A stretch of 64,000 bases of DNA from [Clostridium] viride DSM 6836. GTDB taxonomy: Bacteria; Bacillota; Clostridia; Oscillospirales; Oscillospiraceae. Position numbers and translations under genes: made by a program. How positions within the stretch are numbered: the first letter of the stretch is position 1; the number at the start of each line of letters is the position of its first letter. The stretch is from the NCBI GenBank assembly GCA_000620945.1, contig KK211198.1:186001-250000 (forward strand), written 5' to 3'. Below the pieces are notes generated by a model. It saw only the letters and a list, made by a program, of their open reading frames with translations. It did not search any database and was not told the origin of the DNA. Below are positions 51,166-58,139 of this stretch, in pieces.

Positions 51166-51207
51166 AAGTAACAACTTTATAATACCAAACAAGTTGTCAC
51201 TTGTCAA
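51166..51207 (-). promoter_or_regulatory. Promoter of the osmolyte ABC operon with two operator palindromes
   Basis: On the - strand TTGACA (51202-51207) and TATTAT (51179-51184) have a 17-base spacer. ACAAGT-TGTC-ACTTGT (51189-51204) overlaps the spacer and -35, and AAGT-AACA-ACTT (51166-51177) lies just after the -10. The centres are 25 bases apart. Both share AAGT-N4-ACTT, so one repressor probably binds twice. Confidence 0.7.
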
Positions 51208-51595
51208 ATTTGGACCAAAATTATACAAGTTTATGTAATTGATCTTAGATTAGTAAATAAATTGTTTCATAGAATTTAAATGCATTTCATGTATGGTTGC
51301 TGTCAAGATCTTCTCTTTTGATTATCTAGGGCTTGTACCAAAAGTCGAATTTACAGAGCGCAAGTCTATTTAATTCCATCGGATTCGGAACGTAAGTGTT
51401 CGATCATTAATGAATAGACACAGAGCTATGAGGAAAAACCGTAAAGACAAACTAGAAGAATACCTGCTTTCCGGAACCACACTAAACCCTAAAGTTTTCA
51501 TTTAATATTTGTATCAGCCTTACCTTCAACTTTATTGACGTTGAATTTAATATATAATAATATAGTCAAGAAGTTATATTAAGGACGTGATTGTC
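51208..51595. other. Gene-poor stretch of the element with a possible gene remnant
   Basis: Almost 390 bases between the osmolyte promoter and relB contain no convincing gene. An in-frame fragment at 51428-51505 reads MRKNRKDKLEEYLLSGTTL and continues five residues to a stop; it recalls the start of small helix-turn-helix proteins but is too short to judge. A relB promoter candidate is TTGACG with TAATAT 17 bases later, just before 51571. Confidence 0.35.
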
Positions 51596-51766
51596 TTGGA
51601 GAACACAAAATCCCAAAAAGATGAAGTAATGCTTACCATCACGGTTGATCGGGAGGCCAAGGAAGCAGCTGAGATAGTATGTGAAAAACTTGGCCTGACT
51701 CTTAATGATGCGATTAACTTGTTCTTAAAGCAATTAATCACACAAAAAGCCATTCCTTTTAAATAA
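51596..51766 (+). CDS. RelB/DinJ-like antitoxin without a toxin partner
   Basis: A small protein of 56 residues reading LTITVDREAKEAAEIVCEKLG, then LTLNDAINLFLKQLITQKAIPFK: a ribbon-helix-helix with the typical RelB/DinJ ending. Such antitoxins neutralise RelE/YafQ ribonucleases and repress their own operon. The start is a TTG at 51596 with AAGGA ten bases upstream; the GTG at 51587 is an alternative in frame. No toxin frame follows on the + strand and none lies upstream, so it is an orphan within this element. Confidence 0.75.
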   Translation: MENTKSQKDEVMLTITVDREAKEAAEIVCEKLGLTLNDAINLFLKQLITQKAIPFK

Positions 51767-51906
51767 CACTCTAGTGCTACTTTTGTAAATAACGATTAGT
51801 TTAGGAAGCTTCCCATCTGAATCTAATTCTATCTATTTCCGAAGGGACTCAGGTTTTTACGGGCGGTACATGGTAGGCAAATAATTTGCTTTTACAATTC
51901 AGCAGC

Positions 51907-51961
51907 AAAAAACACATCCGTTTATTCGAAACCAGATACTCTGGTTGAAAACGGATGTGTT
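51907..51961 (-). terminator. Terminator-like hairpin near the right end of the element
   Basis: AACACATCCGTTT and AAACGGATGTGTT form the outer stem; ACCAGA and TCTGGT form an inner stem. On the - strand it is followed by six U. It would stop leftward transcription entering from the host side, mirroring the terminator at the left end. Confidence 0.8.
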
Positions 51962-51989
51962 CTTTGTTTTGTAGTTTTGTGATATATTA

Positions 51990-52017
51990 TGTCATATATT
52001 ATATTTAATATATGACA
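51990..52017. repeat. Perfect palindrome near the right end
   Basis: TGTCATATATTA and TAATATATGACA flank a four-base centre, 34 bases inside the right terminal repeat. It may be a binding site for a recombinase or regulator; nothing decides between these. Confidence 0.5.
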
Positions 52018-52050
52018 AATCCTTTAAATATGAGGATCATGCAATTTTAT

Positions 52051-52069
52051 TATAATTTTTACCTTATAT
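52051..52069 (-). repeat. Right terminal inverted repeat of the element
   Basis: On the - strand ATATAAGGTAAAAATTATA matches the left repeat with one mismatch. Nine bases (GCTATGCGA on the - strand) separate it from the host coding sequence, against two bases at the left end. Confidence 0.8.
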
Positions 52070-52078
52070 TCGCATAGC

Positions 52079-52867
52079 CCAGCCCTTCTCGTCGCTGGCC
52101 TAGTGGGTATGATGGTGGGAGAAATTGATCTTCCCATCTTAGATTTTTCAAACATTTTCTTTAATCCCTTACCTGGCCTCACTTGGGTATACGATAACTT
52201 CAGCTTTTTTGCCTTGGGTTTTCCTCCCCTTTCCATTTTTGTCTCCACCATCCCCATCGCCCTTGCCTGTTATCTCATTGCCTTCGGAGACATCATGAAT
52301 GGTACGCTGATTATCAAAGAAGCCCAAGCCTACCGCCCCGATGAATACATCGATATGAACACCAACCGAACCAACGTATGTACGGGAATTCGGAATCTGG
52401 TAGAGTGCTTGTTTGCTCCAACTTGTACCATGTCTGGCCCCATTTGGAACGCCATGACCATCACCGTAGCTGAGCGTTACAAGTCCGGTGAACAGAATAT
52501 GAGTTCCATTTTCGGAGGCGTTTGCACCTTTAATACCACGAAATTGCTTTGCCATTTCTTGCTTCCCATCATCTTCCTGGTGCGCCCGGTCTTATCGCTG
52601 GCCATGGAACTGACCTGGATGATTCAAGCCTTTGCCTGCTTTTACATTGGCATGAATATGTGCCGAACCAATGTGGAGCGGGGTGTGGCAGGGATTACAG
52701 GTGGGGCAATCGCCGTCTTCTCCAACCCCTCCATTGGCCTTCTTATCGGCATCCTTCTTTGCCTCGTGATGGAGTTTATGGGAACCAATCAGGTAGATCG
52801 AGCAGCGCAAGTTGCCTCCAGCTTGGCAGCCTCCATTCAATCGGATTACTCCGAGTTCGAAGAATAG
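52079..52867 (+). pseudogene. Transporter B, 3' part
   Basis: These 262 codons continue transporter B: PALLVAGLVGMMVGEIDLP, LGFPPLSIFVSTIPIALACYLIAFGDIMNGT, NRTNVCTGIRNLVECLFAPTCTMSGPIW and VERGVAGITGGAIAVFSNP, aligned without gaps to transporter A from PAIIVAAILGM onward. A GTG at 52103 is the first possible internal start but has no convincing binding site. The reconstructed protein has 481 residues against 495 in A, the difference being mainly the C-terminal tail. No other disabling change is seen, so precise excision would restore the gene. Confidence 0.92.
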
Positions 52868-52899
52868 AACGCTTTTGCTCGACTAAAAAGTCACAGAAA

Positions 52900-52930
52900 A
52901 AAGCCTTAGGCTACAGGAGCCTAAGGCTTT
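52900..52930. terminator. Bidirectional terminator after transporter B
   Basis: AAAGCCTTAGGCT and AGCCTAAGGCTTT form a thirteen-pair stem around ACAGG, with A-run before and T-rich tail after. It serves transporter B and the convergent amino-acid ABC operon. Confidence 0.9.
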
Positions 52931-52952
52931 CTTAATGGATAACTTACCTTCG

Positions 52953-53738
52953 TTATCCTTCTTTATAACGCGCTAAAAACTGCTTGGTACGCTCCTCTTT
53001 TGGATTGCCAAAGACGTCCGCCGGTTTTCCCTGCTCCACGATGACCCCACCATCCATGAAGATGACCCGGTCGGCAACATCTCTGGCAAAGGCCATTTCA
53101 TGGGTGACGATTACCATGGTAGTGTTGCCATCCGCCAGATTTCGGATGACCTTTAAGACCTCACCGGTCAGCTCGGGATCCAGTGCGCTAGTTGGTTCAT
53201 CGAAACAGAGAATATCCGGCTCTAAGGCCAGCGCCCTTGCAATGGCAACACGCTGTTGCTGCCCTCCGGAGAGCTGATGGGGGTAATAATCCATCTTTTC
53301 GGAAAGTCCCACTTGCTTGAGAAGGCCTTTCCCCTTTTCTTGAATCTCTGCTAAGATCGCTTTCCGATTCTGCTTAAAATCCGCTTTCTCCTTTGCCAGG
53401 AGTTCGGCTGCCAAGGTAACGTTATGCAGTGCGGTATACTGCGGAAATAGGTTGAAGTTTTGAAATACCAGTCCAAAATGAAGGCGTTTCTTCCGCACCT
53501 CACTCTCCCGCTGGGTTGCAGGATCTGCAGCATCAAAAATGACTTCATCCTTTACGATGATTTGACCTTGATCGGGACGCTCCAAAAAGTTCAAGCAGCG
53601 CAACAAGGTGGTCTTACCACTGCCGGAGGAACCAATGATTGCAATGGCCTCTCCCTGTTCCAAGGAAAAATCAATCCCCTGTAGCACGGAAAGAGTTCCA
53701 AAGCTTTTTTCAATCTGTTTTACTTCTAAAATAGGCAT
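52953..53738 (-). CDS. Polar amino acid ABC transporter ATP-binding protein
   Basis: The 261-residue ATPase energises amino acid uptake. It shows Walker [19 protein letters not shown], signature [16 protein letters not shown], Walker [16 protein letters not shown] and [13 protein letters not shown], the GlnQ/HisP subfamily pattern. It lies 15 bases after the permease and ends the operon. A 24-residue insertion ([18 protein letters not shown] region) before the signature is longer than in GlnQ but common in clostridial members. Confidence 0.93.
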   Translation of the reverse strand: MPILEVKQIEKSFGTLSVLQGIDFSLEQGEAIAIIGSSGSGKTTLLRCLNFLERPDQGQIIVKDEVIFDAADPATQRESEVRKKRLHFGLVFQNFNLFPQYTALHNVTLAAELLAKEKADFKQNRKAILAEIQEKGKGLLKQVGLSEKMDYYPHQLSGGQQQRVAIARALALEPDILCFDEPTSALDPELTGEVLKVIRNLADGNTTMVIVTHEMAFARDVADRVIFMDGGVIVEQGKPADVFGNPKEERTKQFLARYKEG

Positions 53739-53753
53739 AGGTTCTCCTCCCTA

Positions 53754-54416
53754 TTATGCTTTAAAATAGCTCATTTTTTGTTCCACCCATCCAAAGAACA
53801 AGGTCAATACCCCGACAAAGACTAGGAAGTAGATGCCGATGGAGAAGAGCGGCCAAATGAGGCCCGAGGTGGTATACTGATTGGCCAGCATCAAAATCTC
53901 TTGAACAGAAATGATTCTAGCTAGCGAAGTATCCTTTACCAAGGTGATCACCTCGTTACCAACGGGAGGCATAATGCGCTTCACCAGCTGAAGGAGAGTC
54001 ACCTTGAAAAAGATCTGAGATTTTGTCATGCCAAGGACTTGTCCCGCTTCGTACTGTCCCTTTGGCAAACTCTGAATGCCCCCGCGGAAAATTTCGGAGA
54101 AATAGCAGGCATAGTTGATGACAAAAGCCACAGCCGCAGCGACGAAACGTCCAGAGTCCCCACTGGGCCAACCAAAGGCCAATTCCAGCAGCCCCGGCCC
54201 ATAAAAGATGATGATCAGCTGTAACATCAAGGGTGTTCCGCGAATCATCCATACAAAGGTTCTAACCAACCAACGCAGTGGTAGGAATCGGCTCATGGAT
54301 CCAAACGAAATAAGTAGACCAAGGGGTAAAGAAAACAGCAAGGTTACCCCAAACAGCTTCATATTGATGAGAAAACTATCCGAAAGCTGTCCTAAAATGA
54401 CGGAAATATGATTCAT
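53754..54416 (-). CDS. Polar amino acid ABC transporter permease
   Basis: The 220-residue membrane protein has about five helices and the HisM/GlnP family signatures NMKLFGVTLLFSLPLGLLISFG, WMIRGTPLMLQLI, YACYFSEIFRGGIQSLPKGQYEAGQVLGMTKSQIFFKVTLLQ. The ATG at 54416 has GAGGTAA seven bases upstream; a longer reading to 54437 starts before that site. It is between the binding protein and ATPase genes. Confidence 0.93.
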   Translation of the reverse strand: MNHISVILGQLSDSFLINMKLFGVTLLFSLPLGLLISFGSMSRFLPLRWLVRTFVWMIRGTPLMLQLIIIFYGPGLLELAFGWPSGDSGRFVAAAVAFVINYACYFSEIFRGGIQSLPKGQYEAGQVLGMTKSQIFFKVTLLQLVKRIMPPVGNEVITLVKDTSLARIISVQEILMLANQYTTSGLIWPLFSIGIYFLVFVGVLTLFFGWVEQKMSYFKA

Positions 54417-54442
54417 ATCTATTACCTCAATAGACAAGTGGT

Positions 54443-54467
54443 GGGGCAGAGGAATTCCCTCTGCCCC
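54443..54467 (-). terminator. Intra-operon hairpin after the binding protein gene
   Basis: GGGGCAGAGG and CCTCTGCCCC form a ten-pair stem around a five-base centre, between the binding protein and permease genes. Without a U-run it is more likely an mRNA stabiliser or partial terminator that keeps binding protein levels above permease levels. Confidence 0.6.
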
Positions 54468-54501
54468 GCAGTTTTACATTGTATCAGCAAATCCAGATGG
54501 C

Positions 54502-55332
54502 TTACTGTGCGGCCTCTGCCAGATCAAGTCCATACTTGTCAGCCAGGGTAGCCAAGGTGCCATCGGTACGCAGTTCGTCAAAAATTTTGTTGACCTCTGC
54601 GCAAAGATCTGAGCCCTTACGGAAGGCAACGCCGTAGTCTTCCTCGCCCAAACGATCCATGATCTTCAGATCTGCGTAGTTGGTGCCTTCCCCGGTCATG
54701 GTCTTGGCCAAGGTCAAGTCCAAAATCGCAGCATCTGCGGTGCCAGCTTTTACTTCCATCAGGCAGTCGCTCTGTACGGACTTGGGTATGTAAGAAGCCT
54801 GCTTGAGGTTTGCATCCGCCTTAATGGTATCTTCGCCAGCGGAGCCCTGCTCTGCAACCACGGTCTTACCAATCAAGGAAGAGGTATCCTGATAGCTTGC
54901 ACCATCCTTCATGAGAACAACCTGTGCATTCTTCACGTAGGGCTGGGTCAGTTCCATGTTTGCCTTGCGCTCGTCGTTGATGGTCAGGCCATTCCAAATA
55001 CAGTCAATAGTTTTGGCATTCAGTTCAACTTCCTTCGTATCCCAGTTGATGATCTGGAACACGGGCTCGACACCGAGACGCTCACAGATTACTTTTGCAA
55101 GCTCCGTGTCAAAACCGGTTAAATTACCATTTGCATCGTTATAGTTCATGGGAGCGTACAGGGTGTACCCAATGACCATCTTACCATTTCCTTTTACATA
55201 GTCAAGGTCACTGGCTTGAGACTGGTTGGGATCCTGCGGTGGAGTATCGTTTGTTTGATCCTTGGGCGTACCGCACGCAGCCAAGGCCAGGGCCATGGTC
55301 AGCGCCAGAAGCAAAGAGAGCAACTTCTTCAT
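54502..55332 (-). CDS. Polar amino acid ABC transporter substrate-binding lipoprotein
   Basis: The 276-residue lipoprotein has a signal peptide with lipobox LALAACG (Cys20), a serine/proline-rich linker and an SBP_bac_3 domain: VIGYTLYAPMNYNDANGNLTGFDTELAKVICERLG, DCIWNGLTINDERKANMELTQPYV, GKTVVAEQGSAGED and EDYGVAFRKGSDLCAEVNKI. The arginine and aspartate that clamp the amino acid backbone are in the expected places. Ligand identity is not predictable. The very regular codon use suggests high expression. First gene of the operon. Confidence 0.93.
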   Translation of the reverse strand: MKKLLSLLLALTMALALAACGTPKDQTNDTPPQDPNQSQASDLDYVKGNGKMVIGYTLYAPMNYNDANGNLTGFDTELAKVICERLGVEPVFQIINWDTKEVELNAKTIDCIWNGLTINDERKANMELTQPYVKNAQVVLMKDGASYQDTSSLIGKTVVAEQGSAGEDTIKADANLKQASYIPKSVQSDCLMEVKAGTADAAILDLTLAKTMTGEGTNYADLKIMDRLGEEDYGVAFRKGSDLCAEVNKIFDELRTDGTLATLADKYGLDLAEAAQ

Positions 55333-55366
55333 GTTTCTTCCTCCAATGATGTTATTTTTCTATATC

Positions 55367-55394
55367 ATTATATCACGTTAGCGAGATAAAGCAA
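55367..55394 (-). promoter_or_regulatory. Promoter of the amino acid ABC operon
   Basis: On the - strand TTGCTT (55389-55394) and TATAAT (55367-55372) with a 16-base spacer; the -10 is extended by TGA. About 35 bases before the binding protein start. Confidence 0.75.
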
Positions 55395-55531
55395 TACATT
55401 TCCGAGGCTTTTTCCCTTTTCGTCTTTTTGCACGATGTTTTGAGCCTTCTCTTGCCCGTTCCCTATGGGATCAACCAATTGGGAAGCGTTAATCTATGCC
55501 CCGTTCATTTCTTCCACAAAGTAGATTCCCA

Positions 55532-55588
55532 TTGCATCCTCCCCACGGATATGTTAAAATAAGGAAACTAATGTTCGCGGTAGTTTCT
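55532..55588 (+). promoter_or_regulatory. Promoter and leader hairpin of the flavodoxin operon
   Basis: TTGCAT (55532-55537) and TAAAAT (55555-55560) with a 17-base spacer. Immediately after it GAAACTA and TAGTTTC form a seven-pair dyad around a ten-base loop (about 55564-55587), at the expected transcription start, so it could be an operator. Confidence 0.65.
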
Positions 55589-55611
55589 ACCATACGAAAG
55601 GGGTTAGCTAG

Positions 55612-56001
55612 ATGCAAATATACTACTTTTCTCGCACAGGCCGCAGCAAGAAGATTGCAGAAGAATTAGCAAAGCAACACGGATGCACCGAACGAAGCAT
55701 TGAGGATGGAAAGAACTGGGGCGGTGCATTCAACTATATGAAGGCCGGATACTATGCATCCAGTGGTAAGTCCTTACCTGCCAATTACCTCCCTCCGACC
55801 CCAGATGAGCCCATTGCCTTAGTCTTTCCTGTTTGGGCGGGCAAGTTCCCCCCTGCAATTCGAACCTTCTTACAGGAGGTTGGCCGAACGAACATCATTG
55901 CCATTCCCACCTCCTTAGGCAGCACCTTACGCGACCGGGAAGGGTTCTTAAAGGTCATTGACCTTGTCGGCAAGGAAATCAGCACCCCGGAGGATCTATA
56001 A
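55612..56001 (+). CDS. Flavodoxin family protein
   Basis: A 129-residue flavodoxin-like protein. The FMN phosphate loop is YFSRTGRSKKIAEELAK near the N-terminus, followed by FPVWAGKFPPAIRTFLQEV, the usual second flavin-contact segment. It is shorter than classical flavodoxins (about 140-150) but has the full fold pattern. GAAAGGGG precedes the ATG. It starts a three-gene operon with a VOC protein and a flavodoxin-ferredoxin fusion, suggesting electron transfer or redox stress. Confidence 0.82.
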   Translation: MQIYYFSRTGRSKKIAEELAKQHGCTERSIEDGKNWGGAFNYMKAGYYASSGKSLPANYLPPTPDEPIALVFPVWAGKFPPAIRTFLQEVGRTNIIAIPTSLGSTLRDREGFLKVIDLVGKEISTPEDL

Positions 56002-56004
56002 AGA

Positions 56005-56484
56005 ATGAAGTATACCTGCACGCTCTTAACGGTTCGTGATATTACCATTTCTCGTGACTTCTATTCCTCCCTCCTTGGCCTTACCGTGACAGCGGACTAT
56101 GGGGCAAACATCGTGCTATCCGATTGCGTTGCCTTACAAACGCTGGATACGTGGCAAGAATTCATTCAAAAGGATGCTTCGGATATTATCCTACCGAACC
56201 ATGCTGTGGAGCTTTACTTTGAAGAAACGGACATGGAAGGCTTTTTGCAAAAGCTCCATGCCCGTTCTGGGATCCATTTGGTGCATCCGTTAAAGGAACA
56301 TAGCTGGGGGCAGCGTGTCATTCGTTTTTACGATCCGGACGGGCACATCATCGAAGTCGGAGAGGACATGGCGATGGTAGCGCAACGATTCCATTCACAA
56401 GGCATGTCTATTGAGGAAATTGCCCTCCGCATGCAGGTTCCCCTTCCCGCCATCAGCTTCTGGCTGTCCGAAACAAGAGCGTAA
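56005..56484 (+). CDS. VOC (glyoxalase/bleomycin resistance) superfamily protein
   Basis: The 159 residues comprise a VOC domain (about 1-120: YTCTLLTVRDITISRDFYSSLLGLTV, VELYFEETDMEGFLQKL, HSWGQRVIRFYDPDGHIIEVGEDM) with metal ligands E at the expected C-terminal strand, and a C-terminal helical extension (SIEEIALRMQVPLPAISFWLSE) resembling a helix-turn-helix. Substrate is unknown; the family includes glyoxalases, dioxygenases and antibiotic-binding proteins. It starts three bases after the flavodoxin gene and ends one base before the next start. Confidence 0.82.
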   Translation: MKYTCTLLTVRDITISRDFYSSLLGLTVTADYGANIVLSDCVALQTLDTWQEFIQKDASDIILPNHAVELYFEETDMEGFLQKLHARSGIHLVHPLKEHSWGQRVIRFYDPDGHIIEVGEDMAMVAQRFHSQGMSIEEIALRMQVPLPAISFWLSETRA

Positions 56485-56485
56485 T

Positions 56486-57238
56486 ATGATATGTTACTTT
56501 AGTGGAACCGGAAACAGCCAGCGCGTTGCGAAACAGATTGCCGAGCAAACCAAGGATACCATAGTTTCCATCAATTCCAGTTTGAGAGGGAAAGCACCTG
56601 TCTGCTTGCAATCAGAAAGCCCCTTGGTTTTCGTAGCTCCTGTCTATGCTTGGCGGCTTCCAAGGGTGGTGGAGCAGTGGATTTTAGACACACAATTTCA
56701 TGGTTGCCAGCAAGCATATTTTGTCCTCACCTGTGGGGATAGTGCGGGCAACGCGTCGCACTACGTCCAGCGGCTTTGCCAGAAAAAAGGGTTTTCGTTT
56801 TCTGGTCTGGCGCAGGTTGTCATGCCGGAAAACTACATCGCCATGTTCCCCACCCCATCCAAGGAACAGGCTGACGCCATCCTAGAAGCCTCAAACCCTC
56901 ACGTTGCATCCATTGCAGAACACATTCACCAGGGGGAGACGTTTCCAGAAACGAAGCCCTCCCTGCTTGGAAATCTGCAAAGCCGACTGATCAATCCTCT
57001 CTTTTATTCCTTTTTTGTCAAGGATACGGGCTTTACCGTTACCGATGCCTGCATCGGGTGCGGCAAATGTGATCGCAAATGTCCGCTCGGAAACATTGCA
57101 ATGCAGGAGCAAAGACCAGTCTGGAAGGGAAACTGCACCCACTGCATGACCTGTATTTGTGCTTGTCCCACCGAGGCGATCGAATATAAGGCGAAAACCA
57201 AGGGACAAGCACGGTACTACATCATGGAAGAAGACTAA
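56486..57238 (+). CDS. EFR1 family flavodoxin-ferredoxin fusion protein
   Basis: The 250-residue product has an N-terminal flavodoxin-like domain (YFSGTGNSQRVAKQIAEQ, VFVAPVYAWRLPRVVEQWI, CGDSAGNA) and two C-terminal 4Fe-4S clusters (CIGCGKCDRKCPLG and CTHCMTCICACPTEAI). EFR1 proteins are frequent in Clostridia and presumably shuttle electrons; the partners are unknown. The ATG at 56486 begins one base after the VOC stop and would be read by translational coupling; a longer frame to 56411 lies within the VOC gene. Confidence 0.88.
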   Translation: MICYFSGTGNSQRVAKQIAEQTKDTIVSINSSLRGKAPVCLQSESPLVFVAPVYAWRLPRVVEQWILDTQFHGCQQAYFVLTCGDSAGNASHYVQRLCQKKGFSFSGLAQVVMPENYIAMFPTPSKEQADAILEASNPHVASIAEHIHQGETFPETKPSLLGNLQSRLINPLFYSFFVKDTGFTVTDACIGCGKCDRKCPLGNIAMQEQRPVWKGNCTHCMTCICACPTEAIEYKAKTKGQARYYIMEED

Positions 57239-57271
57239 TCTTCTCCCTCCAAATAGCCATAATACAAAACT

Positions 57272-57309
57272 AAGAGCCGTCTTCCGATGCAAGTCGTGAG
57301 GCGGCTCTT
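57272..57309. terminator. Terminator after the EFR1 gene
   Basis: AAGAGCCG and CGGCTCTT form an eight-pair stem (extended by one G-U pair) with a long loop, followed by TTGTTTCATTT. It separates the operon from thiD, which converges on it. Confidence 0.75.
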
Positions 57310-57353
57310 GTTTCATTTCTGAATCTCTTAAAAGGTCATGGACGACCCAACCA

Positions 57354-58139
57354 TCACTTTTGATTCGCCCACATATGATCGAGTGGCCCCCTGCCCCTTC
57401 CTAAATTTAATTGTGCCCGCAGGGCTCCGTTTAAATATTCCTTTGCCTTCCTCACGCTCTCTTCCAAGGTATCGCCTGCCGCCATATTGCAGGCGATGGC
57501 GGAAGAGAGGGTGCATCCTGTCCCATGGGTATTGGGATTGTCGATGCGCACCCCCTTGATCCAAAGAGACTGTCCTTGGTGATGCAGTAAGTCGTCACAG
57601 GAGTCGGAACGATGACCCCCCTTTAAAAGCACGGCGCCAGAAAGCATGGATTCCATCTTCTTCGCAGCAAGCAGCATGGCATCGCTTCCGTGAATCGACC
57701 CTTGCGTCAGAGCTTCCGCTTCCGGAATATTAGGGGTAATGAGGTCGGCGATGGGAATTAGCTTTGTAATAACAGCCTCCATGGCCTCGTCGCTCAGCAG
57801 TTTTCCCCCACTGGTTGAAACCATCACGGGATCCACCACAATGTTTGAGATGCGGTATTCTCGCAGCTTATCTACGATTACTTCAATGATCCGACTGTTG
57901 GATACCATCCCAATTTTCACGGCGTCCGGGATGATGTCAGAGAATACGGCATCGAGCTGCGCGGCAACAAAGGTGGGATCAACGTCAAACACACCGTATA
58001 CTCCAGTGGTGTTTTGCGCTGTTAAGGCGGTGATGACACTCATTCCATAAACTCCATGGGCTGCCATGGTTTTGAGATCTGCCTGTATTCCGGCTCCACC
58101 GCTGGAGTCGGAACCAGCAATGGTGAGTACTTTAATCAT
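57354..58139 (-). CDS. thiD: Hydroxymethylpyrimidine/phosphomethylpyrimidine kinase
   Basis: ThiD phosphorylates HMP twice to HMP-PP for thiamine synthesis. The 261 residues hold TIAGSDSSGGAGIQADLKTMAAHGVYGMSVITALTAQNT, VKIGMVSN, VVDPVMVSTSGG, ITPNIPEAEALTQ, LLKGGHR and NTHGTGCTLSSAIACNMA, the ribokinase-like family signatures with the catalytic aspartate-type GTGCT loop. It is the last gene of the thiamine salvage operon and overlaps the HAD gene by eight bases. Confidence 0.95.
   Translation of the reverse strand: MIKVLTIAGSDSSGGAGIQADLKTMAAHGVYGMSVITALTAQNTTGVYGVFDVDPTFVAAQLDAVFSDIIPDAVKIGMVSNSRIIEVIVDKLREYRISNIVVDPVMVSTSGGKLLSDEAMEAVITKLIPIADLITPNIPEAEALTQGSIHGSDAMLLAAKKMESMLSGAVLLKGGHRSDSCDDLLHHQGQSLWIKGVRIDNPNTHGTGCTLSSAIACNMAAGDTLEESVRKAKEYLNGALRAQLNLGRGRGPLDHMWANQK

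Larger units (their letters stand above)
51767..52050. other. Right-end non-coding region of the element
   Basis: This spacer runs from relB to the right terminal repeat. It contains a large hairpin (51911-51961) and a perfect A+T-rich palindrome (51990-52017), both listed. I see no coding frame with a binding site. Confidence 0.45.
40944..52078. mobile_element. 11.1-kb trio-recombinase element inserted in transporter B
   Basis: The boundaries are set by aligning the two transporter B halves to intact transporter A: codon GTC at 40941-40943 is continued by CCA at 52079, and joining them restores an open frame of 482 codons with no gap or duplication. Just inside each end is a 19-base inverted repeat with one mismatch (40946-40964 and 52051-52069, ATATAAGGTAA-N-AATTATA). 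The element carries a three-gene recombinase operon on the left and a cargo of copper-binding protein, ClC antiporter, osmolyte ABC transporter and RelB-like antitoxin. It is visibly more A+T-rich than the flanks. The right junction has nine bases outside the repeat against two on the left. Confidence 0.88.

Noticed and set aside
46506..51352. Shared GTACCAAAAG words at 46512 and 51335 as ends of an insertion sequence
   Set aside because: Only about ten bases agree, no transposase other than the trio lies between, and there is no matching inverted copy. Chance or a decayed repeat is as likely.
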